A DNA stretch of 64,000 nucleotides, taken from positions 1 through 64,000 of the forward strand of contig NZ_FNQV01000001.1 in NCBI RefSeq assembly GCF_900107735.1, written 5' to 3'. Positions within the stretch are counted from its first letter, which is position 1. Each line of letters begins with the position of its first letter. Both the position numbers and the translations under genes were made by a program. Shown piece after piece: positions 50,601-58,701 of this stretch. This DNA is from Bowdeniella nasicola (lineage in GTDB: Bacteria > Actinomycetota > Actinomycetes > Actinomycetales > Actinomycetaceae). The notes beneath the pieces are model-generated. The model had not been told where the DNA came from, did not search any database, and saw only the letters and a list, made by a program, of their open reading frames with translations.

Positions 50601-52550
50601 CTGGGCCATGACACCCAATCCGAGGACTTCACCGTCGTCGGGATCGGCGACATGTCGGGCGACGTGTTCGGCAACGGCATGCTGCTGAGCGAGCACATTC
50701 GCCTCATCGGTGCCTTCGATCACCGCCACGTCTTCATCGATCCGAACCCCGATGCCGCCACCTCCTACGCTGAGCGCAAGCGGCTGTTCACCACCCCGCG
50801 CTCCAGCTGGGACGACTACAACCGTGACCTGATTTCGGCCGGCGGCGGCGTCTTTGCTCGCACCGCCAAGTCCATCGACGTTACGCCCGAGATGCGCGAG
50901 GCCCTCGGCCTCGACGAGGACGTCACCGAGGTGACGCCCACCGCGCTCATTCAGGCCGTCTTGAAGGCACCCGTCGACCTGCTGTGGAACGGCGGCATCG
51001 GCACCTACGTGCGCGGCTCCAGCGAGACAGACGATCAGATTGGTGATCGCGCCAATGATCCAATCCGCATCACGGGCGACGACCTGCGCGTCCAGGTCGT
51101 CGGCGAGGGCGGCAACCTGGGCTTTTCCCAGCTCGGCCGCATCGAGGCCGCCCAGCACGGCGTGCACATTAATACGGACGCGATCGATAACTCGGGCGGC
51201 GTCGACTCCTCCGACCTCGAGGTCAACATCAAGATCCTGCTCGCGCCGATCGTCGAGCGCGGCGAGCTCACGATGGCGGAGCGAAACGAGCTGCTCGCCG
51301 AGATGACCGACGACGTCGCGCGCCTCGTGCTGCGGCAAAACTACGAGCAAAACGTCCTGCTCGGCAATGCCCGCTTCCAGGACGATCGGATGCTCGGCTC
51401 GCACATGCGCCTGATGGAAAAGCTGGAAGACTCCGGCGAGCTCGACCGCGCCCTGGAGTTCTTGCCGAGCGACGAGGAACTGCACGAGCGCCAGGAGGCG
51501 GGCCACGGCCTCGTCACCCCGGAATTCGCCGTGCTCGTGGCCTACGCCAAGATGAGCCTGAAGGACCAACTGCTCGCCACCGACTTGCCCGATGAAGAGT
51601 GGACGGCCGCGCTTGTCGCCGATCACTTCCCGCCGGTGCTCGCCGAGCGCTACAGCAAGGACATGGCCGAGCATTCGCTGCGCCGCGAGATCGTCGTGAC
51701 CGAGCTGGCCAATTCGATCATCAACCGCGGCGGCATCACCTTCGTCACGCGCGCGATGGACGAGACCGGCGCGAGCGCGGACCAGGTCGCGCGGGCCTTC
51801 ATCATCGCCCGCGAGGTCTTCGCGCTACGCGACTTCGTCGCCGGAGTCGAGGAGCGCGACGGCGTCGTGGCCACTGAAGTCTCCTCGGAAATGTACCTGA
51901 CCTTCCGACGCCTGCTGGATCGTGCCGCGCGCTGGTTCCTGCATAACCGGCCAAGCGACATGGACGTGAACGCCGAAATCGAGCAGTACCGCGAGCGGAT
52001 CGCAACGCTGCGGCAGGCGCGCGAGCGCATCCTGCCCGAATCCTTCCTCGCGGACATGAAGTCCAAGGCCGAGCGCTATCAGGCGGCCGGAGTTGGCAAG
52101 GACCTCGCGGGCATCGCCGCCACCCTGCTCGATCAGGCGATGTGGCTCGACGTCATCGAGATCGCCGACGAGACGGGGGAGGACCCGGAGGAAATCGCGC
52201 GGCTGCACTTCGGTCTCGCCGAGCGGCTGCGGCTACGCGACCTGCTGCACGAGGTCTCGGAACTACCGCAGACCGACTTGTGGGACGCCCTCGCGCGCTC
52301 CGCGATCCGCGCGGACGTCGCGGCGACGAATGCGATCATCACCCGAGCGGTCATCGAGGCAACGACGTCGAGCGAGAGCGACCCGCTCGCCTCGGCGACG
52401 GCGCGTCAGGAGCAGTGGGAAGAGCAACACAGCAAGATCCTGCAGCGCGTAGATACCGCGCTCGATGAGATTCACGCCATGGACCATCCGCAGATCGCGC
52501 CGTTGTCGGTGGGCCTGCGTCAGCTGCGTTCGCTGGTGCGTTCGTCCTAA
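47682..52550 (+). CDS. gdh: NAD-specific glutamate dehydrogenase, large 180-kDa type
   Basis: The 1622-residue enzyme oxidises glutamate to 2-oxoglutarate. It belongs to the L-GDH180 class of Actinobacteria and Proteobacteria. The N-terminal half (about 1-750) is the regulatory ACT-like part. The catalytic part shows GGLRWSDRKEDFRTEVLGL near residue 825, VKNAVIVPTGSKGGF, GGSAGYDHKKMGITARG, VGIGDMSGDVFGNGMLLS and VVGEGGNLGFSQLGRIEAAQ. ATG 47682 follows AAGGAGAAGG; the upstream in-frame extension lacks a ribosome site. The full length is intact. The stretch before it (47623-47681) holds the promoter. A long antisense open frame in this gene is a codon-bias shadow. Confidence 0.95.
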   Translation: MSNEGQTIEQHLDQAAASLETHHSDALPKPGSAARVLTEVVRGISPDDLRASTPQEIADFIALFLSRAATREAGTSIVAFGTGSSPETGRPLTALDIVTDDMPFLVDSLSNEIERHGLIIHMVIHPQMKVRRDGAGYLLDVVDTEPHLDAEALEGHEIHDDEVEPGLGIEESWMRFLIEDPASSAEQDQLEADLRRILRQTRTVFEDWDAMHERAHGLAEQLRAHPPAGISAETATDAANLLDWLTEHNFTFLGVRSYRLLDSSDETVRLQAIAGTGLGLLRDSDGEAPVKELPEAAARKAREKELIFFTKINRPSTIHKPVPLDYIGIKTFDDAGEVTGEHRIIGLLTPASYQASVLDVPLIAPKVATVLADTGYDPDGHLGKDLLGILEDYPRDELFQVSPEQLTEIATTVVHLPGRRRTRAFVRRDPYGRYASLMVFMPRDRYSVAVRNRLTELMRDAFGGDDCETTALVTTAPLARVHFVVWGRKRSLVADVDGDTLASEIAAITRLLDEDVAELVAGSETGPATLRMLRAMPPSYKDATSAETALIDAEEIAALGEDTRVRLVAGEDGHRLRVYATRSIPLSESLPLLSDFGIQVSDEHSYHAELDGREVFLHDLGISAEFAGDDGEARRLEDAVEAVLSGRAEADRFNALVLSAQLPWRDVVILRALASYLRQTKPVYSTGYIIDTLTTNAALARDLRDLFYLRFDPASEFGAEASDERRAALSAARKDFLRALDAVSSIDQDTILRSLAAIIAATLRTNFFAEQASEALAFKIDPHAVPELPAPRPKYEIWVHGPRVQGVHLRFGEVARGGLRWSDRKEDFRTEVLGLVKAQMVKNAVIVPTGSKGGFVATQLPDPALDRQAWLDEGTAAYVQFISAMLSVTDNRVEGEIVPPAGVVRYDGDDPYLVVAADKGTAAFSDTANAVAREHGFWLDDAFASGGSAGYDHKKMGITARGAWESVKRHFRELGHDTQSEDFTVVGIGDMSGDVFGNGMLLSEHIRLIGAFDHRHVFIDPNPDAATSYAERKRLFTTPRSSWDDYNRDLISAGGGVFARTAKSIDVTPEMREALGLDEDVTEVTPTALIQAVLKAPVDLLWNGGIGTYVRGSSETDDQIGDRANDPIRITGDDLRVQVVGEGGNLGFSQLGRIEAAQHGVHINTDAIDNSGGVDSSDLEVNIKILLAPIVERGELTMAERNELLAEMTDDVARLVLRQNYEQNVLLGNARFQDDRMLGSHMRLMEKLEDSGELDRALEFLPSDEELHERQEAGHGLVTPEFAVLVAYAKMSLKDQLLATDLPDEEWTAALVADHFPPVLAERYSKDMAEHSLRREIVVTELANSIINRGGITFVTRAMDETGASADQVARAFIIAREVFALRDFVAGVEERDGVVATEVSSEMYLTFRRLLDRAARWFLHNRPSDMDVNAEIEQYRERIATLRQARERILPESFLADMKSKAERYQAAGVGKDLAGIAATLLDQAMWLDVIEIADETGEDPEEIARLHFGLAERLRLRDLLHEVSELPQTDLWDALARSAIRADVAATNAIITRAVIEATTSSESDPLASATARQEQWEEQHSKILQRVDTALDEIHAMDHPQIAPLSVGLRQLRSLVRSS

Positions 52551-52586
52551 GCAGATTGCATCCTGCCTCCCGATCGCGGGAGACTA

Positions 52587-52610
52587 GGGGTGCCGGGTGA
52601 CCGGCACCCC
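52587..52610 (+). terminator. Hairpin after the glutamate dehydrogenase gene
   Basis: GGGGTGCCGG (52587-52596) and CCGGCACCCC (52601-52610) form a perfect 10-bp stem with a 4-nt loop. No T-tract follows, as is frequent in high-GC genomes. It also lies just before the ribosome site of the next gene, so read-through control is possible. Confidence 0.6.
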
Positions 52611-52627
52611 GAACGCAGGAGGGACAC

Positions 52628-53053
52628 ATGTCCAGCTATCAGGTACCGCAAGGCTACGGCTCATACGACGGTTCTCGAGGTGAGCCTGGTCCGGGCAGCG
52701 AGCAGGACAAGACGCTGGGGATGCTCACCAACCTCTCGCCGCTGATCGCGATGGTCATCACGGTGAACTTTGCGAGCCTCATCGCCCCGTGGGTGATGTG
52801 GCTGCTGTACAAGGAAAAGTCGCCGTTTGTTCGGCGCTGCGCGGCCCACACCTTCAACTTCGACCTGTCGATGTGGGTCGTTGCGATCATCGGCTGGGCG
52901 ATGATCTTGTCCATCATCCTGAGCCCGATTGGAATCGTGCTTGTCGGACTGTCGGGTCTCGCCCAGATCATTTTGCACATCGTGGGCGCGCTACAGGCCA
53001 ACAAGGGGCTCGTCTACAACTACCCCATGCAGTTCTTTAAAGTCCTGAACTAG
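52628..53053 (+). CDS. DUF4870 family membrane protein
   Basis: A 141-residue protein. A hydrophilic Gly/Ser/Pro-rich head of about 27 residues is followed by the DUF4870 pattern, with QDKTLGMLTNLSPLIA, SPFVRRCAAHTFNFDLSMWV and the C-terminal VGALQANKGLVYNYP. It has three to four helices. Function unknown; the family is abundant in Gram-positive bacteria. ATG 52628 follows AGGAGGGACAC. Its stop overlaps the end of the convergent sirtuin gene by 4 nt. Confidence 0.87.
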   Translation: MSSYQVPQGYGSYDGSRGEPGPGSEQDKTLGMLTNLSPLIAMVITVNFASLIAPWVMWLLYKEKSPFVRRCAAHTFNFDLSMWVVAIIGWAMILSIILSPIGIVLVGLSGLAQIILHIVGALQANKGLVYNYPMQFFKVLN

Positions 53054-53859
53054 TCGTGATCGCCCACGATGCCGTCCACGAGGGCCGGTAGGGCGATCGC
53101 TGCGCTTTCACGCCACACGATGTCCATGTCGTGGGTGATGTCTGTGTCTCTCGGATTGATCTCGATGACGGGCATACCGCGCCCGGCCGCGAGCTTGGGT
53201 AGCCCTGCTGCGGGGTAGACGACGCCCGAGGTTCCGATGACGATCATGGCGTCGCAGGTCATCGCCGATTGGACGGCTGCGTCGATCGCCTTTGCCGGTA
53301 GGGCTTCGCCAAACCAGGTGACACCGGGCCGGATGTAGCCACCGCAGATCGGGCAGCGGGGTGGCGGGATCGAGGCCTGTGGCTCCGCTGGCCAGCTGAG
53401 CATGGGGGAGGCCGGTGCGCCGCATTCGAAGCACCGAAACTTATTGATCTCGCCGTGCAGATGCGAGATCGGCGTTGCACCACCACGTTCATGCAGATCG
53501 TCAATGTTTTGCGTGACGACCTCGATGGTGCCTTCACCGCGACGCTGCCACACTCGATGCCACCGTCCTAGGGCGCGGTGTCCGGCATTGGGGGAGCAGC
53601 GGGCGATCAGGGTTGCGAACCAGAGATGCCAGGCCCACACCGTCCCGGGATCGGAGTGCCAGCCCTCGATCGATACGAGCTGTTCTGGCTCATAGTGCTC
53701 CCACAAACCATCGATCGGATCACGAAATGTGGGAACGCCGGACTCAGCCGACATACCAGCGCCGGTGAGAACGCAGACGCGGTGCGCGTCGCGCAGGACG
53801 TCGAAAATGTCGTCAGGGATCTCGATCGGGGCCGAGTCAGGCCGATGTACGCCGCGCAT
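53050..53859 (-). CDS. SIR2 family NAD-dependent protein deacylase
   Basis: A 269-residue sirtuin that removes acyl groups from lysine using NAD. NAD-binding and catalytic motifs are VLTGAGMSAESGVPTFRD, TQNIDDLHERGG and the catalytic His in SHLHGEI. The zinc site is CFECG ... CPICGG, and PGVTWFGEALP follows. Where CobB/SIRT5 have Tyr-x-x-Arg to bind succinyl groups, this protein has WAWHLWFA (His-x-x-Phe), so desuccinylase activity is unlikely. The upstream -10-like hexamer CAGAGT lies 6 nt before ATG 53859, a near match to the leaderless pattern. Confidence 0.9.
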   Translation of the reverse strand: MRGVHRPDSAPIEIPDDIFDVLRDAHRVCVLTGAGMSAESGVPTFRDPIDGLWEHYEPEQLVSIEGWHSDPGTVWAWHLWFATLIARCSPNAGHRALGRWHRVWQRRGEGTIEVVTQNIDDLHERGGATPISHLHGEINKFRCFECGAPASPMLSWPAEPQASIPPPRCPICGGYIRPGVTWFGEALPAKAIDAAVQSAMTCDAMIVIGTSGVVYPAAGLPKLAAGRGMPVIEINPRDTDITHDMDIVWRESAAIALPALVDGIVGDHD

Positions 53860-54058
53860 ACCTTTACTCTGCCACCAAAGGCCGCCGCTTTCAGGCGAGC
53901 CGACCTGTCTGCCGCACGCCCGCGCTCGAGTCGTCGCATAGGCCTTGTTACGCGTATGATGGCGAGCAATTGTTGACTAAGGGCCCGGAAACGCCAACAT
54001 GGCGTCTCGAATGGGTCATGCAAGAGTTCGTGGATGGCAAAAATGCGGGAGGAAAGCC

Positions 54059-54214
54059 ATGAAGTTTCATGTCGGTTTTGTGATCGGCGTCGCACTCGGC
54101 GTGGACATTTTCGCTAATCGCGTTATTCTTGCACAGTTAGCTACGGCCGATACCCACCACCAGGGGTATCGGCCGTACGCCAGGACCGAGGCGGAAACCC
54201 CGCGCCAACCATAA
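54059..54214 (+). CDS. Small protein or remnant with YtxH-like N-terminus
   Basis: ATG 54059 follows GGGAGGAAAGCC and encodes MKFHVGFVIGVALG, which is like the N-terminal membrane segment of YtxH-type proteins. The following 37 residues do not resemble the family and run through a 13-bp inverted repeat. It may be a truncated YtxH-like gene or a small leader protein for the peptide transporter operon. The rest of the 364-nt gap (53860-54223) holds TATGAT at 53955-53960 as a possible -10 and a 6-bp inverted repeat at 53991-54005. Confidence 0.35.
   Translation: MKFHVGFVIGVALGVDIFANRVILAQLATADTHHQGYRPYARTEAETPRQP
54143..54176 (+). promoter_or_regulatory. 13-bp perfect hairpin in the leader of the peptide transporter operon
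   Basis: ACGGCCGATACCC (54143-54155) and GGGTATCGGCCGT (54164-54176) are exact reverse complements around an 8-nt loop. It lies 47 nt before the permease ATG, without a T-tract. It could be an attenuator/terminator, an mRNA-stabilising hairpin or a repressor site. Confidence 0.55.
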
Positions 54215-54223
54215 GGCAGACGT

Positions 54224-55207
54224 ATGACCTACTATCTGATCCGACGGATCCTGAACTACATTCTGTTGTTGTTCATTGCGATCACGTTGGCCTACATCAT
54301 GGCAAGCACGTTCTTGCGGCCAGAGGAGCTGTTCGCGAATCGACAGCCCCCGATGCCGCCCGACCAGCTGAGGGCTTACCTCGAGGGGTACAACATCTCC
54401 TCGCAAACCCCAGTGATGGAACGCTACTGGACGTGGCTGACCAACGTCGTCATGCATTGGGACTGGGGCTACTCTCCCCAGGGTGACTCCGTCAACGGCG
54501 AGATGGGTCGCCGGGCTTGGGTTTCGCTACGACTGGTGACCATTGGTGCCTTTGTCGGCATGGTGGGTGGCGTTGCCATCGGCGCGTGGACTGCGACGAA
54601 GCAGTACTCCTTTGCGGACCGCACCATCTCCATCATTTCGCTGATTCTCATCTCCACGCCGTCGATCGTTCTTGCCATCACGCTGCAGATCATGGCCGTG
54701 AATTTCAACCGGGCGACCGGAACCGAGTTCTTCGAATTCATTGGTGAATACGGACAGCACGGCGATTACTTCGGCGCAGCATTCTTCGACCGGTTGCAGC
54801 ACCTGTTGCTGCCGACAATTTCGATGTCGGCAATGGGTCTTGCCTCCTACTCTCGCTACCAGCGCAACCTCATGCTCGATACCCTCGGCGCCGACTACGT
54901 GCGCACAGCCCGCGCTAAGGGCCTGATCAAGCGCAAGGCAGTGACCCGTCACGCGCTGCGCACCTCGCTGATCCCGATGGGCACGTACTTCGCCTTCGCG
55001 GTCACCGGTCTGATGCTGGGAGCCGCGATCACCGAAAGTGTGTTCGGTTGGCACGGCATGGGTATTTACGGTGTTGAGACGATTCAAAAGATGGACATCA
55101 ACGGAACTGTCGCCGTGGTGGCATTCTCCGGGGCATGTACGCTCGCCGGTGCTTTCTTGTCCGACGTCCTCGTCGCGGTCATTGACCCGCGCGTGAGAGT
55201 GAGCTGA
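54224..55207 (+). CDS. Peptide ABC transporter permease (DppB/OppB family)
   Basis: A 327-residue permease with six helices. The N-terminus MTYYLIRRILNYILLLFIAI is typical of DppB. The coupling-loop region is DTLGADYVRTARAKGLIKRK, followed by the terminal helices and GWHGMGIYGVETIQ. It forms the first half of the membrane channel for di- or oligopeptides. ATG 54224 lies after AAGGCAGACG. The next permease gene starts 5 nt after its stop. Confidence 0.9.
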   Translation: MTYYLIRRILNYILLLFIAITLAYIMASTFLRPEELFANRQPPMPPDQLRAYLEGYNISSQTPVMERYWTWLTNVVMHWDWGYSPQGDSVNGEMGRRAWVSLRLVTIGAFVGMVGGVAIGAWTATKQYSFADRTISIISLILISTPSIVLAITLQIMAVNFNRATGTEFFEFIGEYGQHGDYFGAAFFDRLQHLLLPTISMSAMGLASYSRYQRNLMLDTLGADYVRTARAKGLIKRKAVTRHALRTSLIPMGTYFAFAVTGLMLGAAITESVFGWHGMGIYGVETIQKMDINGTVAVVAFSGACTLAGAFLSDVLVAVIDPRVRVS

Positions 55208-55212
55208 GGCTA

Positions 55213-56349
55213 ATGCGTAACGACGACATGAACCGCAACGACGAATTCGATCGCGAAGAAGCTTCAGAGGTCCAAAAGGAAAACGTGGACTACGAGGAAA
55301 CTCGTACGGACTCCGAGCGCGCTCGCGCTGCCGAGCGACACAGCCGCGTCATTCGTGGGCATGATGAAACCGCAGCCGGCCGAGCCGGGGCCGCCATCGA
55401 AGATACGGCGATGGGTCCCACCGCTGATTGGGCGGGGACTGTGGAAGAGGATGCGGCTCCGGCAGGGGATCGTCCTGAGACTGAACGAATGACTCGAGGC
55501 CAGCTGGTCCGGCGCCGGTTCTTCCGTAACCGCACCGCAATCGTCGGCATGGTCGGCTTCACCCTAGTCGTGCTTTTCGCACTCGTTGGCCCGTACATCG
55601 CAAAATACGACTTTGCCGAGATCGATTACGACGCCTTCTACCAACCGCCCAATGCCGACCACTGGTTCGGTGGCACCCAGGCCGGCCGCGACGTGTTCGC
55701 GATGACCGTTGAGGGTCTCCGTAAATCGCTGATCATCGGTCTTGCGGTAGCGGGTTTGCAAACGACTATTGCGGCCTTCGTCGGTGCGATGGCCGCCTAC
55801 TTCAGCGGCTGGTTCGACAAGGTCGCGCTGTGGGTTATTGACCTGCTGCTCGTTGTGCCGTCCTTCCTCATCATCGCGATCTTCTCGCAGCAGGCCGGCG
55901 CGCGTCGTGGTTCGATCACACTGTTCATTGCGCTACTAGCACTCTTTGGCTGGATGCTCTCCGCCCGTGTTGTCCGATCGCTCACGCTTTCCGTGCGCAA
56001 CGCTGAGTACGTTACGGCAGCCAAGTACATGTCGGTGCCTCCGATGACCATCATTTTTCGGCACATCTTGCCGAATATCTCGTCGCTCCTCATCATCGAT
56101 GCGACGCTCGGAGTGGCCTCTGCCGTGCTTTCTGAAACGGCGCTGTCCTACTTCGGGTTTGGTGTTCAGTCACCGAACGTCTCGCTCGGTACGTTGATCG
56201 CGGAAGGCCAGCGTGCTGCTCTGACCTTCCCCTGGATCTTCCTTGCTCCAGCCACCGTGCTGACGTTGATGTTGATTTCTGTGAACTTTATTGGCGATGG
56301 CGTGCGCGATGCGCTTGATCCTTCGTCCAAGTCGGGAGGCAAGGCATGA
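55213..56349 (+). CDS. Peptide ABC transporter permease (DppC/OppC family) with long acidic N-terminal extension
   Basis: A 378-residue permease. Residues 1 to about 95 are a hydrophilic, Glu/Asp/Arg-rich extension (for example NDEFDREEASEV and ETRTDSERARAAERHSR) that looks disordered; usual DppC proteins are about 280-300 residues. The normal N-terminal pattern starts at RGQLVRRRFFRNRTAIVG. The coupling segment is VRNAEYVTAAKYMSVPPM and the terminal helices end with VNFIGDGVRDALDP. It pairs with the preceding permease. Its stop overlaps the ATPase gene by 4 nt. Confidence 0.9.
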   Translation: MRNDDMNRNDEFDREEASEVQKENVDYEETRTDSERARAAERHSRVIRGHDETAAGRAGAAIEDTAMGPTADWAGTVEEDAAPAGDRPETERMTRGQLVRRRFFRNRTAIVGMVGFTLVVLFALVGPYIAKYDFAEIDYDAFYQPPNADHWFGGTQAGRDVFAMTVEGLRKSLIIGLAVAGLQTTIAAFVGAMAAYFSGWFDKVALWVIDLLLVVPSFLIIAIFSQQAGARRGSITLFIALLALFGWMLSARVVRSLTLSVRNAEYVTAAKYMSVPPMTIIFRHILPNISSLLIIDATLGVASAVLSETALSYFGFGVQSPNVSLGTLIAEGQRAALTFPWIFLAPATVLTLMLISVNFIGDGVRDALDPSSKSGGKA

Positions 56350-58469
56350 GCCGCGAAGACCGCAAGACCAAGGGAATCCCGAAGGACATCCCTACCCCGA
56401 AGACCGGAGTGCCGGTCCTCGAGGTCAGTGATCTGAACGTTACGTTCCCCTCGGAAGATGGACTTGTCCACGCCGTACGTGGCGTCAACCTCACGGTTAA
56501 TCGTGGCGAAGTCCTTGGCATCGTCGGTGAATCTGGTTCCGGTAAGTCGGTCACCTCAACTGCGGTGATTGGTCTGCTGGAAGAATCCGCTCGGGTCAGT
56601 GGATCGGTGCGCCTGCACGGGGAAGAACTTCTCGGTCGCTCTGATGGCTGGATGTCCCACGTTCGAGGCAACCAGATGGCAATGGTCTTCCAGGACCCGC
56701 TATCCGCACTCACCCCGGTGTACACCATCGGTGATCAGCTCGTCGAAGCGCTCAAGGTCCACCGCAATATCTCCGATAAAGCGGCCTGGCAGCGAGCCGT
56801 CGAGCTGTTGGATCTCGTGGGTATCCCCAACCCAGATATTCGAGTCAAAGCCTTCCCGCACGAATTCTCCGGCGGTATGCGCCAGCGAGCGATGATCGCT
56901 ATGGCCATGGCTAATGAGCCGGACCTCATCATCGCCGACGAGCCGACCACTGCGCTGGACGTGACCATTCAGGCGCAGATCCTCGACGTCCTGCGCACTG
57001 CGCAGAAGGAAACGGGCGCCGGCGTCATCATGATCACGCACGACCTTGGTGTGGTCGCGGGTCTCGCCGATCGAGTGGCCGTGATGTACGCGGGCCGGAT
57101 CATCGAGCAGGGTGCGGTCGATGACATCTTCTACAACTCGAAGATGCCCTACACGATCGGACTTCTCGGATCACTGCCGCGTCCGGACCAGTCGCGAAAC
57201 GAACCGCTCGCGCCGGTAGAAGGCAACCCGCCATCCCTGCTGGATCTTCCCCCGGGCTGCCCATTTGAACCTCGCTGCCCGATCTCTATTCCCGAGTGCT
57301 CCCAAGCCGAGCCGGAGCTCATGCGGGTCGACGAGATCCCGGGGCACCTTGCAGCCTGTATTCGTTCGGATTATGTGGCTGAGCAAGGCTCCCACTACTC
57401 CGCGATCTACCCGGTGCCAGAGGTCCCAGATCGTGTCTTTGCCGAGGTCCCGCGCGAAGAGCGTGACGTGATCCTGCAGGTCGAGAACATGAAGAAGTAC
57501 TTCCCCCTCACCAAGGGTGCGGTCTTCAAGCGCCGGGTGGGCACTGTCCACGCGGTCGACGACATCAGCCTGGAAGTTCGCACTGGCGAAACACTTGGAC
57601 TGGTAGGGGAGTCGGGCTGTGGCAAGTCCACCACGCTCCTGGAAGTCCTGGACCTCAAGGCGCCGCAAGAGGGCCGCATTGTCGTCCTGGGTCGCGATAC
57701 GAAGGACATCAAGCGTAAGGAGCGCAAGGAGATCCGTGGCGATCTCCAGGTAGTGTTCCAGGATCCGATGGCCTCACTCGATCCCCGCATGCCGGTCTAC
57801 GACATCATTGCGGAGCCGCTGAAGTACGGCGGTTGGCCGAAGAAGGATATCTCTAACCGCATCGAGGAGCTCATGGCCCTGGTCGGGTTGGAGCCGTCGC
57901 ACGCGAACCGCTATCCGCGACACTTCTCCGGTGGCCAGCGCCAGCGCATCGGCATCGCACGAGCACTAGCACTCGAACCGAAGCTGCTCGTGCTGGACGA
58001 GCCGGTGTCCGCGCTCGACGTGTCCATCCAGGCGGGCGTGATCAATCTGCTGGATGAGCTTCGCGCAACGATGGGCCTGTCCTATCTGTTTGTGGCGCAC
58101 GATCTGTCTGTGGTGCGACACATCGCCGATCGAGTCGCCGTGATGTATCTCGGCAAGATCGTCGAGATTGGTGATGTCCAGGATGTCTTCGACAATCCCC
58201 ATCACCCCTATACGCAGGCACTCCTGTCCGCGATCCCGGTGCCGGACCCCCACGTCGAGCGGGCTCGCGAACGAATCGTGCTGAAGGGCGACATGCCGTC
58301 ACCGGCGAATCCGCCCTCCGGCTGCAGATTCCGTACACGGTGCCAGAAGTTCCCCCTCCTTACCGAGGATGAACAACGCAAATGCATCGAGGTCATTCCG
58401 GAGCAGCAAGTTCTGGAAAACGACCACGCAGCAGCCTGTCATTACCCTGAGAGCACACGAGTGTTCTAA
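56346..58469 (+). CDS. Peptide ABC transporter ATPase, DppD-DppF type two-domain fusion
   Basis: A 707-residue protein carrying both nucleotide-binding domains. Domain 1 has Walker [10 protein letters not shown] (61-69), signature SGGMRQRAM and Walker [11 protein letters not shown]. Its oligopeptide C-terminal region contains the Cys-rich [19 protein letters not shown]. Domain 2 has Walker [10 protein letters not shown] (about 421-429), signature SGGQRQRIG, Walker [11 protein letters not shown] and a C-terminal [13 protein letters not shown]. Two Cys motifs like these can hold an iron-sulfur cluster in DppD/DppF. ATG 56346 overlaps the permease stop. A strong terminator follows. Confidence 0.93.
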   Translation: MSREDRKTKGIPKDIPTPKTGVPVLEVSDLNVTFPSEDGLVHAVRGVNLTVNRGEVLGIVGESGSGKSVTSTAVIGLLEESARVSGSVRLHGEELLGRSDGWMSHVRGNQMAMVFQDPLSALTPVYTIGDQLVEALKVHRNISDKAAWQRAVELLDLVGIPNPDIRVKAFPHEFSGGMRQRAMIAMAMANEPDLIIADEPTTALDVTIQAQILDVLRTAQKETGAGVIMITHDLGVVAGLADRVAVMYAGRIIEQGAVDDIFYNSKMPYTIGLLGSLPRPDQSRNEPLAPVEGNPPSLLDLPPGCPFEPRCPISIPECSQAEPELMRVDEIPGHLAACIRSDYVAEQGSHYSAIYPVPEVPDRVFAEVPREERDVILQVENMKKYFPLTKGAVFKRRVGTVHAVDDISLEVRTGETLGLVGESGCGKSTTLLEVLDLKAPQEGRIVVLGRDTKDIKRKERKEIRGDLQVVFQDPMASLDPRMPVYDIIAEPLKYGGWPKKDISNRIEELMALVGLEPSHANRYPRHFSGGQRQRIGIARALALEPKLLVLDEPVSALDVSIQAGVINLLDELRATMGLSYLFVAHDLSVVRHIADRVAVMYLGKIVEIGDVQDVFDNPHHPYTQALLSAIPVPDPHVERARERIVLKGDMPSPANPPSGCRFRTRCQKFPLLTEDEQRKCIEVIPEQQVLENDHAAACHYPESTRVF

Positions 58470-58481
58470 GACGCATCGCGC

Positions 58482-58531
58482 AAAGCGGCGGTGAAACGGG
58501 ATTCCCTAGAGATCTGTTTCACCGCCGCTTT
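58482..58531 (+). terminator. Terminator of the peptide transporter operon
   Basis: AAAGCGGCGGTGAAAC (58482-58497) and GTTTCACCGCCGCTTT (58516-58531) form a perfect 16-bp stem with an 18-nt loop. It separates the ATPase gene from the binding-protein gene. Confidence 0.9.
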
Positions 58532-58701
58532 CGTCTCACTCGGTTGCATAACGTTTTCAAGTCGAAAGTTCCCCAAAGGTAACAAAATGATTCCAAAAGG
58601 GCTTTTGCGTTGATCTTGCCGTTCTCGGCGATCCGAAATGTGGTTAGGTAAATGTGTCATCGACCTCAATTGTGAGGTCCCCCCAATCAGGAGGTAACCC
58701 T
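58532..58701 (+). promoter_or_regulatory. Promoter region of the peptide-binding lipoprotein gene
   Basis: This 170-nt AT-richer stretch follows the operon terminator and precedes the binding-protein gene, so that gene has its own promoter. The ribosome site AGGAGGT (58689-58695) lies 6 nt before GTG 58702. I could not choose a single -10/-35 pair. Confidence 0.55.

Noticed and set aside
49296-51674. A 792-codon open frame antisense to the glutamate dehydrogenase gene
   Set aside because: It mirrors a highly codon-biased gene in a high-GC genome; its translation is low-complexity His/Asp/Glu/Arg-rich with no domain, and the sense frame is a complete known enzyme.
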